NCBI RefSeq assembly: GCF_000829825.1
Contig: NZ_JXSL01000027.1
Span: forward strand, 1 to 64,000
Length of the DNA: 64,000 nt
Source of the DNA: Paramagnetospirillum magnetotacticum MS-1
GTDB taxonomy: Bacteria > Pseudomonadota > Alphaproteobacteria > Rhodospirillales > Magnetospirillaceae
Reading direction: 5' to 3'
This document shows, one piece after another, positions 8,014 to 16,432 of this stretch (position 1 is its first letter; each line of letters starts with the position of its first letter). The position numbers and the translations under genes are program-made. The notes beneath the pieces are model-generated. The model did no database searches. It was not told the DNA's origin and saw only the letters and a program-made list of their open reading frames with translations.

Positions 8014-9720
8014 GTGAGGCTCGCCAATATTGGGGTAACGTACAAAATCATGGTTCTGGTTGCCGTCATGGCGCTGATGACTGGGGTCGTCGGCTCTATC
8101 GGCTACAGCAATGTCGGCAAGCTCGGGGCGCTGACAAAGGATGTGGATATGCTGGGTGACCTTGCCCTCAAGGCGTCTCGGGTCAATCAGCTGGTTCTAA
8201 CCCTCAATCGTGCTGAATACCGATTGGGGATGGATCCCTCCGTTGAAACCATGAAAATCGTTCAAGATGCATCCGCCGGGTACAAGGCTCAGTTCGAAGC
8301 AGGTATTGCCGAATTGAAGGCCGATGCCTCCGATCAGGAAAAGGAACTGCTGCGCAAGGCCGAGGAGGATTACAAGGCTTATCTCGCCGAGTTGGAGGAC
8401 ACTTTTGCCAAGGTCCGCCAGCACGGCCGCGACGTTGATTCAAACGAGGCGCGCAGCGTCATCATCAGTTCCGTGACGTCGAGCCGGCCGGTTGCCGACC
8501 GGCTTCAAGCTTCCATGAGAGCCATAGGCGACCATTTCGACGCTAGGTCAACGGAGGGGGTGGCTAACGCCAACAAGGTCGCGGATTTCGCAAGAACCAT
8601 GACATTGCTGGTGGCGCTGATCGGCATCTCGCTTGGTGCGCTTTTCGGCTTTTTGATCGGGAATTTCGGCGTCAGCGCTCCTATCGGAAAAGGGGTCGAT
8701 TGCTTGCGTCAACTGGCCGAAGGAAATCTGGATATCACCATCTTTGGCGTTGGCCGCAAGGATGAGATCGGTGACATGGCCAATGCCGCCCAGGTGTTCA
8801 AGGATAACGCCATCCGCGTTGCCGCCTTGCGCAAGGAGCAAGAAGACGCCAAGGCGCGGGCCGAAAACGAGCGCCGGAGAGGCATGCTGGAAATGGCCGA
8901 TCAATTCGAGAATGCCGTGATGGGGCTCGTCAAAGGCGTTTCGGCCCAGGCGAGCCAGATGCAGGGAGCATCGCAGGGCTTGTCGTCCTCGGCGCAGCAG
9001 AGTCAGGCTCAGGCCACGACGGTTGCCGCCGCCGCCGAACAGGCTACCGCCAATGTCCAGACCGTGGCCAGTGCGGCCGAGGAATTGTCTTCCTCCATCA
9101 GCGAGATCAGCCGTCAGGTCGCCGAGGCGGCCAGGATTTCGCAAATGGCCTCAGAAGAGACCGACCGAACCAACCAAATGGTCCGGGGATTGGCCGAGGC
9201 CGCGGATAGGATCGGTCAGGTGGTCAGTCTGATCACCGATATCGCTTCCCAGACCAATCTTTTGGCATTGAACGCCACCATCGAGGCCGCGCGGGCGGGC
9301 GAGGCAGGAAAAGGCTTCGCCGTGGTCGCCAATGAGGTGAAGCACCTGGCTACGCAGACGGCACGGGCCACCGAGGAAATCAGCGCTCAGATCGGAACGG
9401 TGCAGGAGGAGACGCGCCGCGCCGTCGAGGCTATCCGCAGCATCGGTTCCGTGATCGAGCAGGTTCGTCAGATTTCTTCCGGCATTGCCTCGGCTGTCGA
9501 GGAGCAAGGCGCCGCCACCCAGGAAATTGCCCGCAATGTTCAGCAGGCAGCCCAGGGAACACAGGAGGTGTCCTCAAACATTATCGGCATCACCGAGGCC
9601 GCCAATGCCACAGGCGCGGCGTCACAACAGGTTCTGGCTGGAGCCGGAGAACTGGCTCGGAATTCCGAACATCTGCGCAGCGAGGTCGGCCGTTTCCTCG
9701 ACGGCGTCCGAGCCGCTTGA
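8014..9720 (+). CDS. Methyl-accepting chemotaxis protein
   Basis: 568 residues from a GTG start chosen because AGGAGGA (8003-8009) precedes it and the product then begins with a normal short N-terminus before the first membrane helix (about 11-28). An upstream ATG at 7924 is in frame but lacks such support. A periplasmic four-helix-type sensor region (about 30-190), second membrane helix (about 193-218), HAMP (about 219-275) and a full signalling domain follow, with the conserved hairpin tip (ASQTNLLALNATIEAARAGE) about 409-430. The C-terminus lacks a CheR-binding pentapeptide. Known role: relays ligand binding to CheA/CheW. The ligand is unknown. Confidence 0.93.
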   Translation: MRLANIGVTYKIMVLVAVMALMTGVVGSIGYSNVGKLGALTKDVDMLGDLALKASRVNQLVLTLNRAEYRLGMDPSVETMKIVQDASAGYKAQFEAGIAELKADASDQEKELLRKAEEDYKAYLAELEDTFAKVRQHGRDVDSNEARSVIISSVTSSRPVADRLQASMRAIGDHFDARSTEGVANANKVADFARTMTLLVALIGISLGALFGFLIGNFGVSAPIGKGVDCLRQLAEGNLDITIFGVGRKDEIGDMANAAQVFKDNAIRVAALRKEQEDAKARAENERRRGMLEMADQFENAVMGLVKGVSAQASQMQGASQGLSSSAQQSQAQATTVAAAAEQATANVQTVASAAEELSSSISEISRQVAEAARISQMASEETDRTNQMVRGLAEAADRIGQVVSLITDIASQTNLLALNATIEAARAGEAGKGFAVVANEVKHLATQTARATEEISAQIGTVQEETRRAVEAIRSIGSVIEQVRQISSGIASAVEEQGAATQEIARNVQQAAQGTQEVSSNIIGITEAANATGAASQQVLAGAGELARNSEHLRSEVGRFLDGVRAA

Positions 9721-9736
9721 TTTCCGATGGTTTCCC

Positions 9737-9773
9737 TATCCCGGCGAAGGCGAGGAAAGCCTTCGCCGGGATA
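9737..9773 (+). terminator. Hairpin after the chemoreceptor gene
   Basis: Perfect 15-bp arms (TATCCCGGCGAAGGC and its complement) with a 7-base loop, 16 bp after the stop codon. No T-run follows, so termination is likely but not proven. It marks the left edge of the arfB-fragment region. Confidence 0.6.
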
Positions 9774-9788
9774 TACGGTCCTTGGTTC

Positions 9789-9945
9789 AGTCCTGTGGGC
9801 GAGCGGCCGATCCCGTCGATATAAAACATGATGATCCAGATCACGCACCGCATCCAAATCGACGAGAAGGAAATCGAGGAGAGTTTCGTCCTCTCCTCGG
9901 GGCCGGGCGGGCAGAACGTCAATACGTTCAGGGGCTCATAGCTAG
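9789..9945 (+). pseudogene. Truncated 5' copy of arfB (copy 1)
   Basis: ATG at 9831 begins a 36-codon frame ending TAG at 9939-9941. Its first 31 codons match the intact arfB at 11190 (13 differences in 93 bases, mostly silent; codons 9 and 21 change residue) through the catalytic GGQ motif and stop matching just after GGQNVN. About 40 bp upstream also resemble the leader of the intact gene, including CCGTCGATATAAA at identical distance from the ATG. The break is followed by TCATAGCTAG (9936-9945). Lacking most of the domain and the basic tail it cannot act as ArfB. Confidence 0.85.
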
Positions 9946-9984
9946 GCCAAGGAGAAATCGCAAAAATATCTATTGAGAGGTGCA

Positions 9985-10008
9985 AACACATGGTATTCAC
10001 CGTGTGTT
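9985..10008. promoter_or_regulatory. Imperfect inverted repeat before the lipoprotein genes
   Basis: AACACA (9985-9990) and TGTGTT (10003-10008) bracket GGT/ACC-like inner bases, forming an imperfect 24-bp palindrome about 30 bp before the first lipoprotein start. Possible operator or short hairpin; no regulator is adjacent. Confidence 0.3.
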
Positions 10009-10039
10009 AGCTGCGGATACTGACACGAGGAAATATGTG

Positions 10040-10486
10040 ATGCGGCGCGTCACCTTAATGGTATTGGCAATGCTGTCGCTAACGGCATGCGATCCTGCCG
10101 TCAATCCGGTTATGGCGTTGGGTCAGAATGTCAATAGCGGCACCGTTCCGCTCCAAGAATATAAAGTATATTTCAAGGAGCCTGTGTCTGAAGTTTATAA
10201 GGCAACATTAGTTGCTGGAAATAGAAATGAGTTAAATGTTATTGATGATGGTGGCGGCAATTTTGTTGTCATTGTGCACTATGATTTCAGTATGGTGAAG
10301 AATGTTTGGGGAGGTCAATTCAGAGTTGGGCTTGATAGCATTGGTGGAAAAACAAGGCTAACGGCAAGCTTCTATGAGAAGAGTAAATATGTAACAAATT
10401 CCGTGTTAAATCCATTTGTTGAAGATATTAACTTCATTCTCTCATCTTCAGGTGTGGTGGGTGATCGAAAGTCGGGGGCGCGTTGA
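10040..10486 (+). CDS. Small predicted lipoprotein (unknown family)
   Basis: 148 residues from the ATG at 10040, which has GAGGA eight bases upstream. The N-terminus MRRVTLMVLAMLSLTAC is a lipoprotein signal with lipobox LTAC, so the mature protein starts at the Cys and is probably anchored in a membrane facing the periplasm. The rest is a beta-rich sequence of about 130 residues that I do not recognise. The gene is clearly more AT-rich than its surroundings (for example 10200-10260), with ATA, AAT and TTA codons rare elsewhere in the window, a sign of transfer. The next gene starts one base after its stop. It lies between two truncated arfB copies. Confidence 0.7.
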   Translation: MRRVTLMVLAMLSLTACDPAVNPVMALGQNVNSGTVPLQEYKVYFKEPVSEVYKATLVAGNRNELNVIDDGGGNFVVIVHYDFSMVKNVWGGQFRVGLDSIGGKTRLTASFYEKSKYVTNSVLNPFVEDINFILSSSGVVGDRKSGAR

Positions 10487-10487
10487 T

Positions 10488-10994
10488 ATGCTGCGGGCAG
10501 GCGCGCGGTGGGGGGCTGCCGTAGGAGTGATTGCGCTGTTTCTGGCGGGGTGCGTTGCGCCTGTGGCCAGGGGGAGTGCCGATGCGCCGCAGGCTATTGT
10601 GGTCGTGGCGCCGATCAAATCCAGTGATGGGGCTTATGTTTCCCCGATCAAGGCTGACGGTACTTTGGCGCAGTGGGTTGCCGAGGGTATAGGGCGTGTG
10701 GGCGAGTTCAAGCAATACGAGGACGGAAAGCGCGTCAGAGATTTCTTGATGCCGTCTGGCCCGAGTATAATCATCGGTGGTTACGCTGACAAGCGGGCGC
10801 AGGAACGAGTGGTGGAATCGTTTGGTGGTTGGGACTATATCAGGAAAACTTCTGATATATCTTTTAATACATTAGATGATCTTCGTGAATTTATTTCTTC
10901 ATTTAAAGAGCGCGGCGTATATCAATCCGCGCGGGTGGCTGCCTCGTGGCTTTATCCCGAATTTTCAGCCTGCGGTCGAAAAACGTCTTGCTGA
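10488..10994 (+). CDS. Second predicted lipoprotein (unknown family)
   Basis: 168 residues. The signal peptide ends LFLAGC, giving a lipobox LAGC. The mature part begins with a Val-rich strand and contains GWDYIRKTSDISFNTLDDLREFISSF; I do not recognise a family. The first two thirds have normal GC, the last third (about 10840-10925) is AT-rich. It starts one base after the stop of the preceding lipoprotein gene, so both are probably made from one transcript. An ATG upstream in frame (10416) would lie within the previous gene and would put the signal peptide internally, so 10488 was chosen. Confidence 0.68.
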   Translation: MLRAGARWGAAVGVIALFLAGCVAPVARGSADAPQAIVVVAPIKSSDGAYVSPIKADGTLAQWVAEGIGRVGEFKQYEDGKRVRDFLMPSGPSIIIGGYADKRAQERVVESFGGWDYIRKTSDISFNTLDDLREFISSFKERGVYQSARVAASWLYPEFSACGRKTSC

Positions 10995-11023
10995 AGTAGA
11001 TTCGTGTGTTTGATGCTGATCCC

Positions 11024-11138
11024 ATGATCCAGATCACGCACCGCATCAGCATCGACGAGAAGGAAATCGAGGAGAGCTTCGTCCGCTCCTCGGGGCCAGG
11101 CGGGCAGAACGTCAACACGCTTGCTACGTCATAGCTAG
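11024..11138 (+). pseudogene. Truncated 5' copy of arfB (copy 2)
   Basis: ATG at 11024 begins a 36-codon frame ending TAG at 11132-11134, the same length as copy 1. Over the first 31 codons it differs from the intact gene at 10 of 93 bases, and only codon 9 (Ser for Ala) changes the residue. After GGQNVN the match ends, and TCATAGCTAG follows at 11129-11138, exactly where copy 1 has it (105 bases after the ATG). The upstream leader shared by copy 1 and the intact gene is missing here. Not a working gene. Confidence 0.85.
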
Positions 11139-11189
11139 ACACATCACCAGCCAGTGGACGAACTCCCTGCGCCGTCGATATAAAGCCGG

Positions 11190-11609
11190 ATGATCCAGAT
11201 CACGCACCGCATCGCCATCGACGAGAAGGAAATCGAGGAGAGCTTCGTCCGTTCGTCCGGTCCAGGCGGCCAGAATGTAAATAAAGTCGAGACTGCGGTT
11301 CAGCTACGCTTCGACGCCCGCCGGTCACCGTCGCTGCCTGATGATGTGAGCGTGCGGCTTCAGAAGCTGGCGGGAAGCCGTCTGACCTTGGATGGCGTGA
11401 TCATCATCATCGCCCAGACCCACCGCAGCCAGGAGCGCAACCGGGCCGAGGCGCTGGAGCGGCTGGTGGAGATGATCCGCGAGGCCGCCAAGCCTCCACC
11501 GCCCAAGCGCCGCCCCACCAAGCCCACCAAGGGGTCGCAGGAACGTCGGCTGGAAAGCAAGGGGAAGCGCGCTGTCACCAAGCGGCTGCGCTCGGAACGG
11601 CCGGAATAG
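11190..11609 (+). CDS. arfB: Alternative ribosome-rescue factor / peptidyl-tRNA hydrolase ArfB
   Basis: 139 residues, the usual length of ArfB (YaeJ, ICT1-like). The catalytic GPGGQNVNK motif with GGQ at 26-28 hydrolyses peptidyl-tRNA on stalled ribosomes. The C-terminal third is a Lys/Arg-rich tail (after about residue 105), which in the family enters the empty mRNA channel. The leader carries CCGTCGATATAAA (11172-11184), shared with copy 1. Two truncated copies of its 5' end lie upstream at 9831 and 11024. The DUF1476-like gene follows after 11 bp, suggesting co-transcription. Confidence 0.92.
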   Translation: MIQITHRIAIDEKEIEESFVRSSGPGGQNVNKVETAVQLRFDARRSPSLPDDVSVRLQKLAGSRLTLDGVIIIIAQTHRSQERNRAEALERLVEMIREAAKPPPPKRRPTKPTKGSQERRLESKGKRAVTKRLRSERPE

Positions 11610-11620
11610 GGGGGGCTGGT

Positions 11621-11953
11621 TTGCCGATTCTCGATACCTTTTATGCCAAGGGCGCGACCAGCCAGGCGGCCTATCGCAGCAAGGACGAGGCGGCGTTCTG
11701 GGTCAGGGCGCGGCGCAACCGCCTGCTGGCCGGGTGGGTTTGCGATCTGACGGATGAAGACAGCCAGAATTACCATCGCCTGCTTCTCGATGCCGATTTC
11801 GCCAGGGTTTCCACCTCGGCGACCGAAGGATTCCTGATGCTGAAGATCCGCAACGACCTTATGGGCTTTGGGATCTTTCTGTCCCCGATCCAACTGCAGG
11901 ATGTCTGTCGCGGGTTCGAGCAACAGGCATTGCTGGACCTGGGATCGGTGTGA
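11621..11953 (+). CDS. DUF1476-like protein (ATPase zeta-inhibitor family, divergent)
   Basis: 110 residues from a TTG start just after a run of G that can serve as ribosome site. The segment FWVRARRNRLLAGWVCDLT followed by YHRLLLDADF and KIRNDL matches the pattern of DUF1476 proteins (ARRNKLLGLWAAE, ADF, VRKDL), which in alphaproteobacteria include the zeta inhibitor of F1-ATPase. Similarity is partial, so this may be a divergent paralogue. It lies 11 bp after arfB and ends before a strong hairpin. Confidence 0.6.
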   Translation: MPILDTFYAKGATSQAAYRSKDEAAFWVRARRNRLLAGWVCDLTDEDSQNYHRLLLDADFARVSTSATEGFLMLKIRNDLMGFGIFLSPIQLQDVCRGFEQQALLDLGSV

Positions 11954-11977
11954 GGGGTTGGTGCCTTCCATTCTTTT

Positions 11978-12013
11978 CGTCATCCCCGCCTGCGCGGGGA
12001 TGACGATCTTTTT
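11978..12013 (+). terminator. Hairpin terminator with REP-like CGTCATCCC arms
   Basis: Perfect 12-bp arms (CGTCATCCCCGC / GCGGGGATGACG) with a 4-base loop, followed by ATCTTTTT. Placed 24 bp after the DUF1476-like gene. The arms belong to the CGTCATCCC palindrome type seen also near 20491, 28264 and 53188. Confidence 0.75.
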
Positions 12014-12064
12014 GCGGGAATGCCCCCTTTATCCAATTGCCATTCAAACGCTCATCCCATCCGC

Positions 12065-12117
12065 TTGACTCTACAACCCCAGTAGTCTACAGATTAGTGG
12101 TGTTTAGAAAGAAACAC
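12065..12117 (+). promoter_or_regulatory. Probable promoter and operator of the sulfate operon
   Basis: TTGACT (12065-12070), 17-bp spacer, TACAGA (12088-12093) resembles a sigma70-type promoter. It contains two direct copies of a TCTACA(A/G) motif. A downstream inverted repeat GTGTTT-6-AAACAC (12100-12117) could bind a repressor or form a small stem. The assignment is by position before sbp. Confidence 0.45.
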
Positions 12118-12147
12118 ACGAAAGTCTGTGTGGAACTGGAGGGTGCG

Positions 12148-13191
12148 ATGATCGGATTTCATGAGGATGAGGCGCGGCGCTTGGCTCTGGCCACCCTGTT
12201 CGCGGTGGTGCTGGCCTTGGGGCTGGCGGCGATGATGCCCGGCGCCCAGGCCGCAGAAAGCCGTACCCTTCTCAACGTCTCCTACGATCCCACCCGTGAG
12301 CTGTACCAGGCGCTGAACGAATCCTTCGTGCGCCAGTGGAAGGCCAAGAGCGGTGAGGACCTCAAGATCAACCAGTCCCATGGCGGTTCGGGCAAGCAGG
12401 CCCGTTCGGTGATCGACGGGCTGGAAGCCGATGTGGTGACCCTGGCGCTGGCCTATGACATTGACGCCATCGCCGATAAGGCCAAGCTGCTGGATACGGG
12501 CTGGCAGAAGCGGCTGGCCTATAATTCAGCGCCTTACACCTCGACCATCGTCTTCCTGGTCAGAAAGGGTAACCCCAAGCAGATCAAGGATTGGGGCGAT
12601 CTGGTGAAGCCCGGCGTTTCGGTGATCACCCCCAATCCCAAGACTTCGGGCGGGGCGCGCTGGAACTATCTCGCCGCCTGGGGCTATGCGCTGGACCGCA
12701 ACAACGGCGACGCTGCCAAGGCCGAGGCCTTCGTGGCCGCCCTGTTCAAGAATGTGCCGGTGCTGGATTCGGGTGCGCGCGGCTCCACCGTCACTTTCGC
12801 TCAGCGCGGTCTGGGCGATGTGCTGCTGGCTTGGGAGAACGAGGCCCATCTGGCCTTAAAGGAGTTCGGATCGGGCTTCGAGATCGTCACGCCGTCGCTG
12901 TCCATCCTGGCCGAGCCGCCGGTGGCCGTGGTCGACAAGGTGGTGGACAAGCGCGGCACCCGCGCCGTGGCCCAGGCCTATCTCGAATACCTCTACACCA
13001 GTGAGGCCCAGGAGATCATCGCGCGCAACTTCTACCGCCCTCGCGACCCGGACGTGGTGAAGAAGACCCAGGGTACCTTCGCCCCCGTCAAGCTGTTCAC
13101 CATCGACGACGTGTTCGGCGGCTGGACCAAGGCCCAGACCACCCACTTCGCCGATGGCGGCGTGTTCGACCGCATCACCGCGAAGAAGTAG
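12148..13191 (+). CDS. sbp: Sulfate-binding periplasmic protein
   Basis: 347 residues from the ATG at 12148 (GGAGGG upstream); earlier in-frame starts would place the signal peptide internally. A signal peptide ends near AQAAES (about residue 37). The mature part begins with the family signature [20 protein letters not shown] and contains [12 protein letters not shown], which forms the anion-binding helix start, and later [15 protein letters not shown]. Known role: captures sulfate or thiosulfate for the CysTWA importer encoded immediately downstream. Sbp and CysP are close relatives and cannot be separated with certainty here. Confidence 0.92.
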   Translation: MIGFHEDEARRLALATLFAVVLALGLAAMMPGAQAAESRTLLNVSYDPTRELYQALNESFVRQWKAKSGEDLKINQSHGGSGKQARSVIDGLEADVVTLALAYDIDAIADKAKLLDTGWQKRLAYNSAPYTSTIVFLVRKGNPKQIKDWGDLVKPGVSVITPNPKTSGGARWNYLAAWGYALDRNNGDAAKAEAFVAALFKNVPVLDSGARGSTVTFAQRGLGDVLLAWENEAHLALKEFGSGFEIVTPSLSILAEPPVAVVDKVVDKRGTRAVAQAYLEYLYTSEAQEIIARNFYRPRDPDVVKKTQGTFAPVKLFTIDDVFGGWTKAQTTHFADGGVFDRITAKK

Positions 13192-13202
13192 GAGCAGGGC
13201 GC

Positions 13203-14057
13203 GTGGCCACCCTTGTCCTGAAGTTTTCCCTGCCGCGCAGAGCACCCAGCGTCATTCCAGGCTTCGGCCCGACGCTGGGTCTCACCTTGGCCTATCTGTC
13301 GCTGATCGTGCTGTTGCCGCTGGCGGCGCTGGTGATCAAGGCGGCAGGGACGACCTGGGCTCAGTGGGGTGTGATCTTAAGTGATTCCAGGGTGCTATCG
13401 GCGCTGAGCCTGTCTTTCGGTGCCGCCCTGGTTGCCGCGCTGATCAATGCGGTGTTCGGGCTGCTGGTGGCCTGGGTTCTGGTGCGCTATCCCTTTCCGG
13501 GGCGCCGTTTCGTCGATGCCGTTGTCGATCTGCCTTTCGCCCTGCCGACCGCCGTGGCTGGCATCGCGCTGACCGCCCTTTATGCGCCCAATGGCTGGCT
13601 GGGCAGTCTGCTCGAGCCCTTGGGGGTGAAGGTGGCCTTCACGCCCTTGGGCGTGGTGGTGGCCATGGTGTTCATCGGGTTGCCCTTCGTGGTGCGCACG
13701 GTGGAACCGGTGCTTCACGATGTGGACATGGAACTGGAGGAGGCGGCCGCTTCCCTGGGCGCAGACCGGTTGCAGACCTTCGTGAAGGTGATCCTTCCCT
13801 CCATTCTGCCCTCCCTGCTGACCGGTTTTTCCCTGGCCTTGGCGCGCGCGGTGGGCGAGTACGGCTCGGTGATCTTTATCGCGGGCAATCTGCCCGGCAT
13901 ATCCGAGATTGCGCCTTTGCTGATCGTCACCAGGCTGGAACAGTACGATTACGTGGGCGCCACCGCCATCGCCACCCTGATGCTGGGGATATCCTTCTCT
14001 TTACTGCTGGCGGTCAATCTGTTGCAGAAATGGCGCCGTGGGCGCATGGGGGGCTGA
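13203..14057 (+). CDS. cysT: Sulfate ABC transporter permease CysT
   Basis: 284 residues from a GTG start with AGGAG eight bases upstream, 11 bp after sbp. It has six to seven membrane helices and the permease loop EEAAASLGADRLQTFVKVILPSI, the EAA motif that docks to the ATPase. Conserved segments such as DLPFALPTAVAGIAL are typical of CysT/CysU. With CysW it forms the membrane channel of the sulfate importer. Confidence 0.93.
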   Translation: MATLVLKFSLPRRAPSVIPGFGPTLGLTLAYLSLIVLLPLAALVIKAAGTTWAQWGVILSDSRVLSALSLSFGAALVAALINAVFGLLVAWVLVRYPFPGRRFVDAVVDLPFALPTAVAGIALTALYAPNGWLGSLLEPLGVKVAFTPLGVVVAMVFIGLPFVVRTVEPVLHDVDMELEEAAASLGADRLQTFVKVILPSILPSLLTGFSLALARAVGEYGSVIFIAGNLPGISEIAPLLIVTRLEQYDYVGATAIATLMLGISFSLLLAVNLLQKWRRGRMGG

Positions 14058-14061
14058 GGCC

Positions 14062-14901
14062 ATGAGCATGAACGCGACCCGAGAGCCCGCATGGGTGCGG
14101 TGGTGTCTGACCCTGCTGGCCCTGGCGTTTCTGGCCCTGTTCCTGGCGGCCCCCCTGGCCGCCGTGCTGGCCGAGGCCTTCGCCAAGGGCTGGGGCGCCT
14201 ATCTGCGCGCGCTTTCCACCGACGATACTTGGTCGTCCATCCGCCTGACCTTGCTGGTGGCCGCCATCTCCGTGCCGCTCAATATCGCCTTCGGGCTGGC
14301 GGCCAGCTGGGCCATCGCCAAATTCGATTTCGGCGGCAAGAGTCTGCTGATTTCGCTCATCGAGCTGCCGTTTTCGGTGTCGCCGGTGATTTCGGGTCTG
14401 ATCTATGTGCTGCTGTTCGGGCTGCAAGGCCTGCTGGGGCCCTGGCTTCTGGATCACGATTTCAAGGTTATCTTCGCGGTGCCGGGCATCGTTCTGGCCA
14501 CAGTCTTCGTGACCTTTCCCTTCGTGGCGCGTGAGCTGATTCCCCTGATGGAAGAGCAAGGACGCGAAGAGGAAGAGGCGGCGCTTACCCTGGGTGCTTC
14601 GGGGCTTGCCACCTTCTGGCGGGTGACGCTTCCCAATGTCCGCTGGGGATTGCTGTACGGCGTCTTGCTGTGCAACGCGCGGGCCATGGGAGAGTTCGGT
14701 GCCGTCTCGGTGGTTTCCGGCCATATCCGCGGGCTGACCAACACCATGCCGCTGCACGTGGAGATCTTGTACAATGAATACGATTTCGTCGGCGCTTTCG
14801 CGGTCGCCTCTCTCCTTGCCGTTCTGGCCCTTGTCACGCTGGTGCTCAAAGCAGTACTCGAGTGGTGGCACCGGGACGAACTTGCCGCCATTGGCCATTG
14901 A
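14062..14901 (+). CDS. cysW: Sulfate ABC transporter permease CysW
   Basis: 279 residues, starting 4 bp after the cysT stop; another ATG two codons later is possible. Multiple membrane helices; the EAA loop reads [24 protein letters not shown]. Typical CysW features include [20 protein letters not shown] and a [12 protein letters not shown] segment. It pairs with CysT in the importer. The gene is 10 bp from cysA. Confidence 0.93.
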   Translation: MSMNATREPAWVRWCLTLLALAFLALFLAAPLAAVLAEAFAKGWGAYLRALSTDDTWSSIRLTLLVAAISVPLNIAFGLAASWAIAKFDFGGKSLLISLIELPFSVSPVISGLIYVLLFGLQGLLGPWLLDHDFKVIFAVPGIVLATVFVTFPFVARELIPLMEEQGREEEEAALTLGASGLATFWRVTLPNVRWGLLYGVLLCNARAMGEFGAVSVVSGHIRGLTNTMPLHVEILYNEYDFVGAFAVASLLAVLALVTLVLKAVLEWWHRDELAAIGH

Positions 14902-14911
14902 AGGGTCGGAC

Positions 14912-15955
14912 ATGATCGAGGTTGAAAATATTTCCAAGCGCTTCGGCAATTTCGCCGCGCTGGATCAGGTGTCGCTCAGGGTGGCTCAGGGCAAGCTGGT
15001 GGCGCTGCTGGGGCCGTCGGGCTCGGGCAAGACAACGCTTTTGCGCATTCTGGCCGGTCTGGAACAGCCCGATGACGGTCGTGTCCGATTGGGCGGCGTG
15101 GACGCCACGGGGCTGGGAACGCGGGACCGCAGGGTGGGCTTCGTCTTCCAGCACTACGCCCTGTTCCGTCATATGAGCGTGGCCGACAACATCGCCTTCG
15201 GCCTGCGGGTGCGGAAGGGTGCCGACCGCCCGTCCAAGGCCGCCATCACCGAGAAGGTCCACACCTTGCTGGAACTGGTGCAGTTGGAAGGCTTGGCCGG
15301 GCGCTATCCCAGCCAGCTTTCGGGCGGCCAGCGCCAACGCGTCGCCCTGGCCCGCGCCCTGGCGGTGGAGCCGCGCCTGCTGCTGCTGGACGAGCCCTTC
15401 GGTGCACTGGATGCCCAGGTGCGCAAGGATCTGCGCCGCTGGCTGCGTCATCTGCACGACGAGATGGGCCTGACCGGGGTTTTCGTCACTCACGATCAGG
15501 AAGAAGCCCTGGAAGTGGCCGACGAGGTGGTGGTCATGAACAAGGGCCGCATCGAGCAGATCGGCACGCCTTCGGAAATCTATGACAGCCCCGCCACGCC
15601 CTTCGTCTATCGCTTCCTGGGCAATGTCAACGCGTTGCCCTGCCGGGTGGCGGGTGGGCATGCCCAGTTGGGCGGCCTGCATGTGGGCGAAAGCCGGGCG
15701 GATGGCCCCGGCACCGCCTTCGTGCGTCCCCATGACGTGGAAGTGCTGGAACTCTCTCCCGACGCTCCCCAGGCTCGAATCCGTCAGGTGATGGTGCTGG
15801 GCCCGGTGGTGCGTGCCGAGCTGGAACTGCCCGACGGCACCATTCTGGAAGCCGAGGTTTCGCGCGACATCAAGGACAAGCTGGGCCTGCGCCGGGGCCT
15901 GGAGGTTTCGGTCTTCCTGCGCAAGGCGCGGGTTTTCGTGGGGGAGAACGTCTGA
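14912..15955 (+). CDS. cysA: Sulfate/thiosulfate ABC transporter ATPase CysA
   Basis: 347 residues. Walker [10 protein letters not shown] (about 34-42), Q loop in VFQHYALF, signature [15 protein letters not shown] (about 137-151), Walker [13 protein letters not shown] and switch His in VTHDQEEAL. The C-terminal 110 residues form the TOBE-type regulatory domain usual for CysA. It energises uptake through CysT/CysW and is the last gene of the operon. The ATG at 14912 gives the normal N-terminus [12 protein letters not shown]. Confidence 0.95.
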   Translation: MIEVENISKRFGNFAALDQVSLRVAQGKLVALLGPSGSGKTTLLRILAGLEQPDDGRVRLGGVDATGLGTRDRRVGFVFQHYALFRHMSVADNIAFGLRVRKGADRPSKAAITEKVHTLLELVQLEGLAGRYPSQLSGGQRQRVALARALAVEPRLLLLDEPFGALDAQVRKDLRRWLRHLHDEMGLTGVFVTHDQEEALEVADEVVVMNKGRIEQIGTPSEIYDSPATPFVYRFLGNVNALPCRVAGGHAQLGGLHVGESRADGPGTAFVRPHDVEVLELSPDAPQARIRQVMVLGPVVRAELELPDGTILEAEVSRDIKDKLGLRRGLEVSVFLRKARVFVGENV

Positions 15956-15976
15956 GGCGTTTCGGGGCCGTTCCGC

Positions 15977-16432
15977 CTACTTATAGAGCCCGATATAGGT
16001 GATGACGCCCTTGTCGGGGACGTTCTTCACATAGGTGATCTTGGGTTCGATGCGGTTGCTGGCCGGATTGAGCCAGTGGTATTCCACCCAGCCCTCGCCC
16101 TTGTCCCGGGCCACCTGGATGATTTCCTGGACCAGCAGCTTGCCGTTGCTGTCCTTGACGTTGAGGACGGACTTGCCCTCGTTCCGGGGATTGGGCGGAT
16201 AGATCAGCCAGGTGCCGTTGGCGTCGATGACGTTGACGTAGATCTCGCCGAAGCGGAACTCACCCTCGCGATGGAAAGCCTCTTTTGCCTTTTCGACGCC
16301 ATTGGCGGCGACCAGGGCGGCGGCCTTGATCGTCAGGGCCTGGATCTGATCCTGGGTGGGACGCTCGGCGGCCAGAGCGGACGCGGCGAATCCGAGGGCG
16401 AGGGGCAGGACAAGCAGAAGGCGGCGGCGCAT
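15977..16432 (-). CDS. Periplasmic single-Cache domain protein
   Basis: 151 residues. A signal peptide (1-22, ending ALAAE) is followed by a single sCache-type domain, recognisable by GEIYVNVIDANGTWLIYPPNP, then EGKSVLNVKDSNGKLLVQEI and GEGWVEYHWLNP. No membrane anchor or output domain follows, so it should be soluble in the periplasm. Such domains bind small organic acids. Its start overlaps the stop of the receiver gene by one base, and the sensor kinase lies upstream, so it may present a ligand to that kinase (inference). Confidence 0.8.
   Translation of the reverse strand: MRRRLLLVLPLALGFAASALAAERPTQDQIQALTIKAAALVAANGVEKAKEAFHREGEFRFGEIYVNVIDANGTWLIYPPNPRNEGKSVLNVKDSNGKLLVQEIIQVARDKGEGWVEYHWLNPASNRIEPKITYVKNVPDKGVITYIGLYK

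Noticed and set aside
9590-10000. Minus-strand frame similar to another at 10903-11142
   Set aside because: The similarity comes only from the arfB fragments read on the opposite strand; not a protein family.
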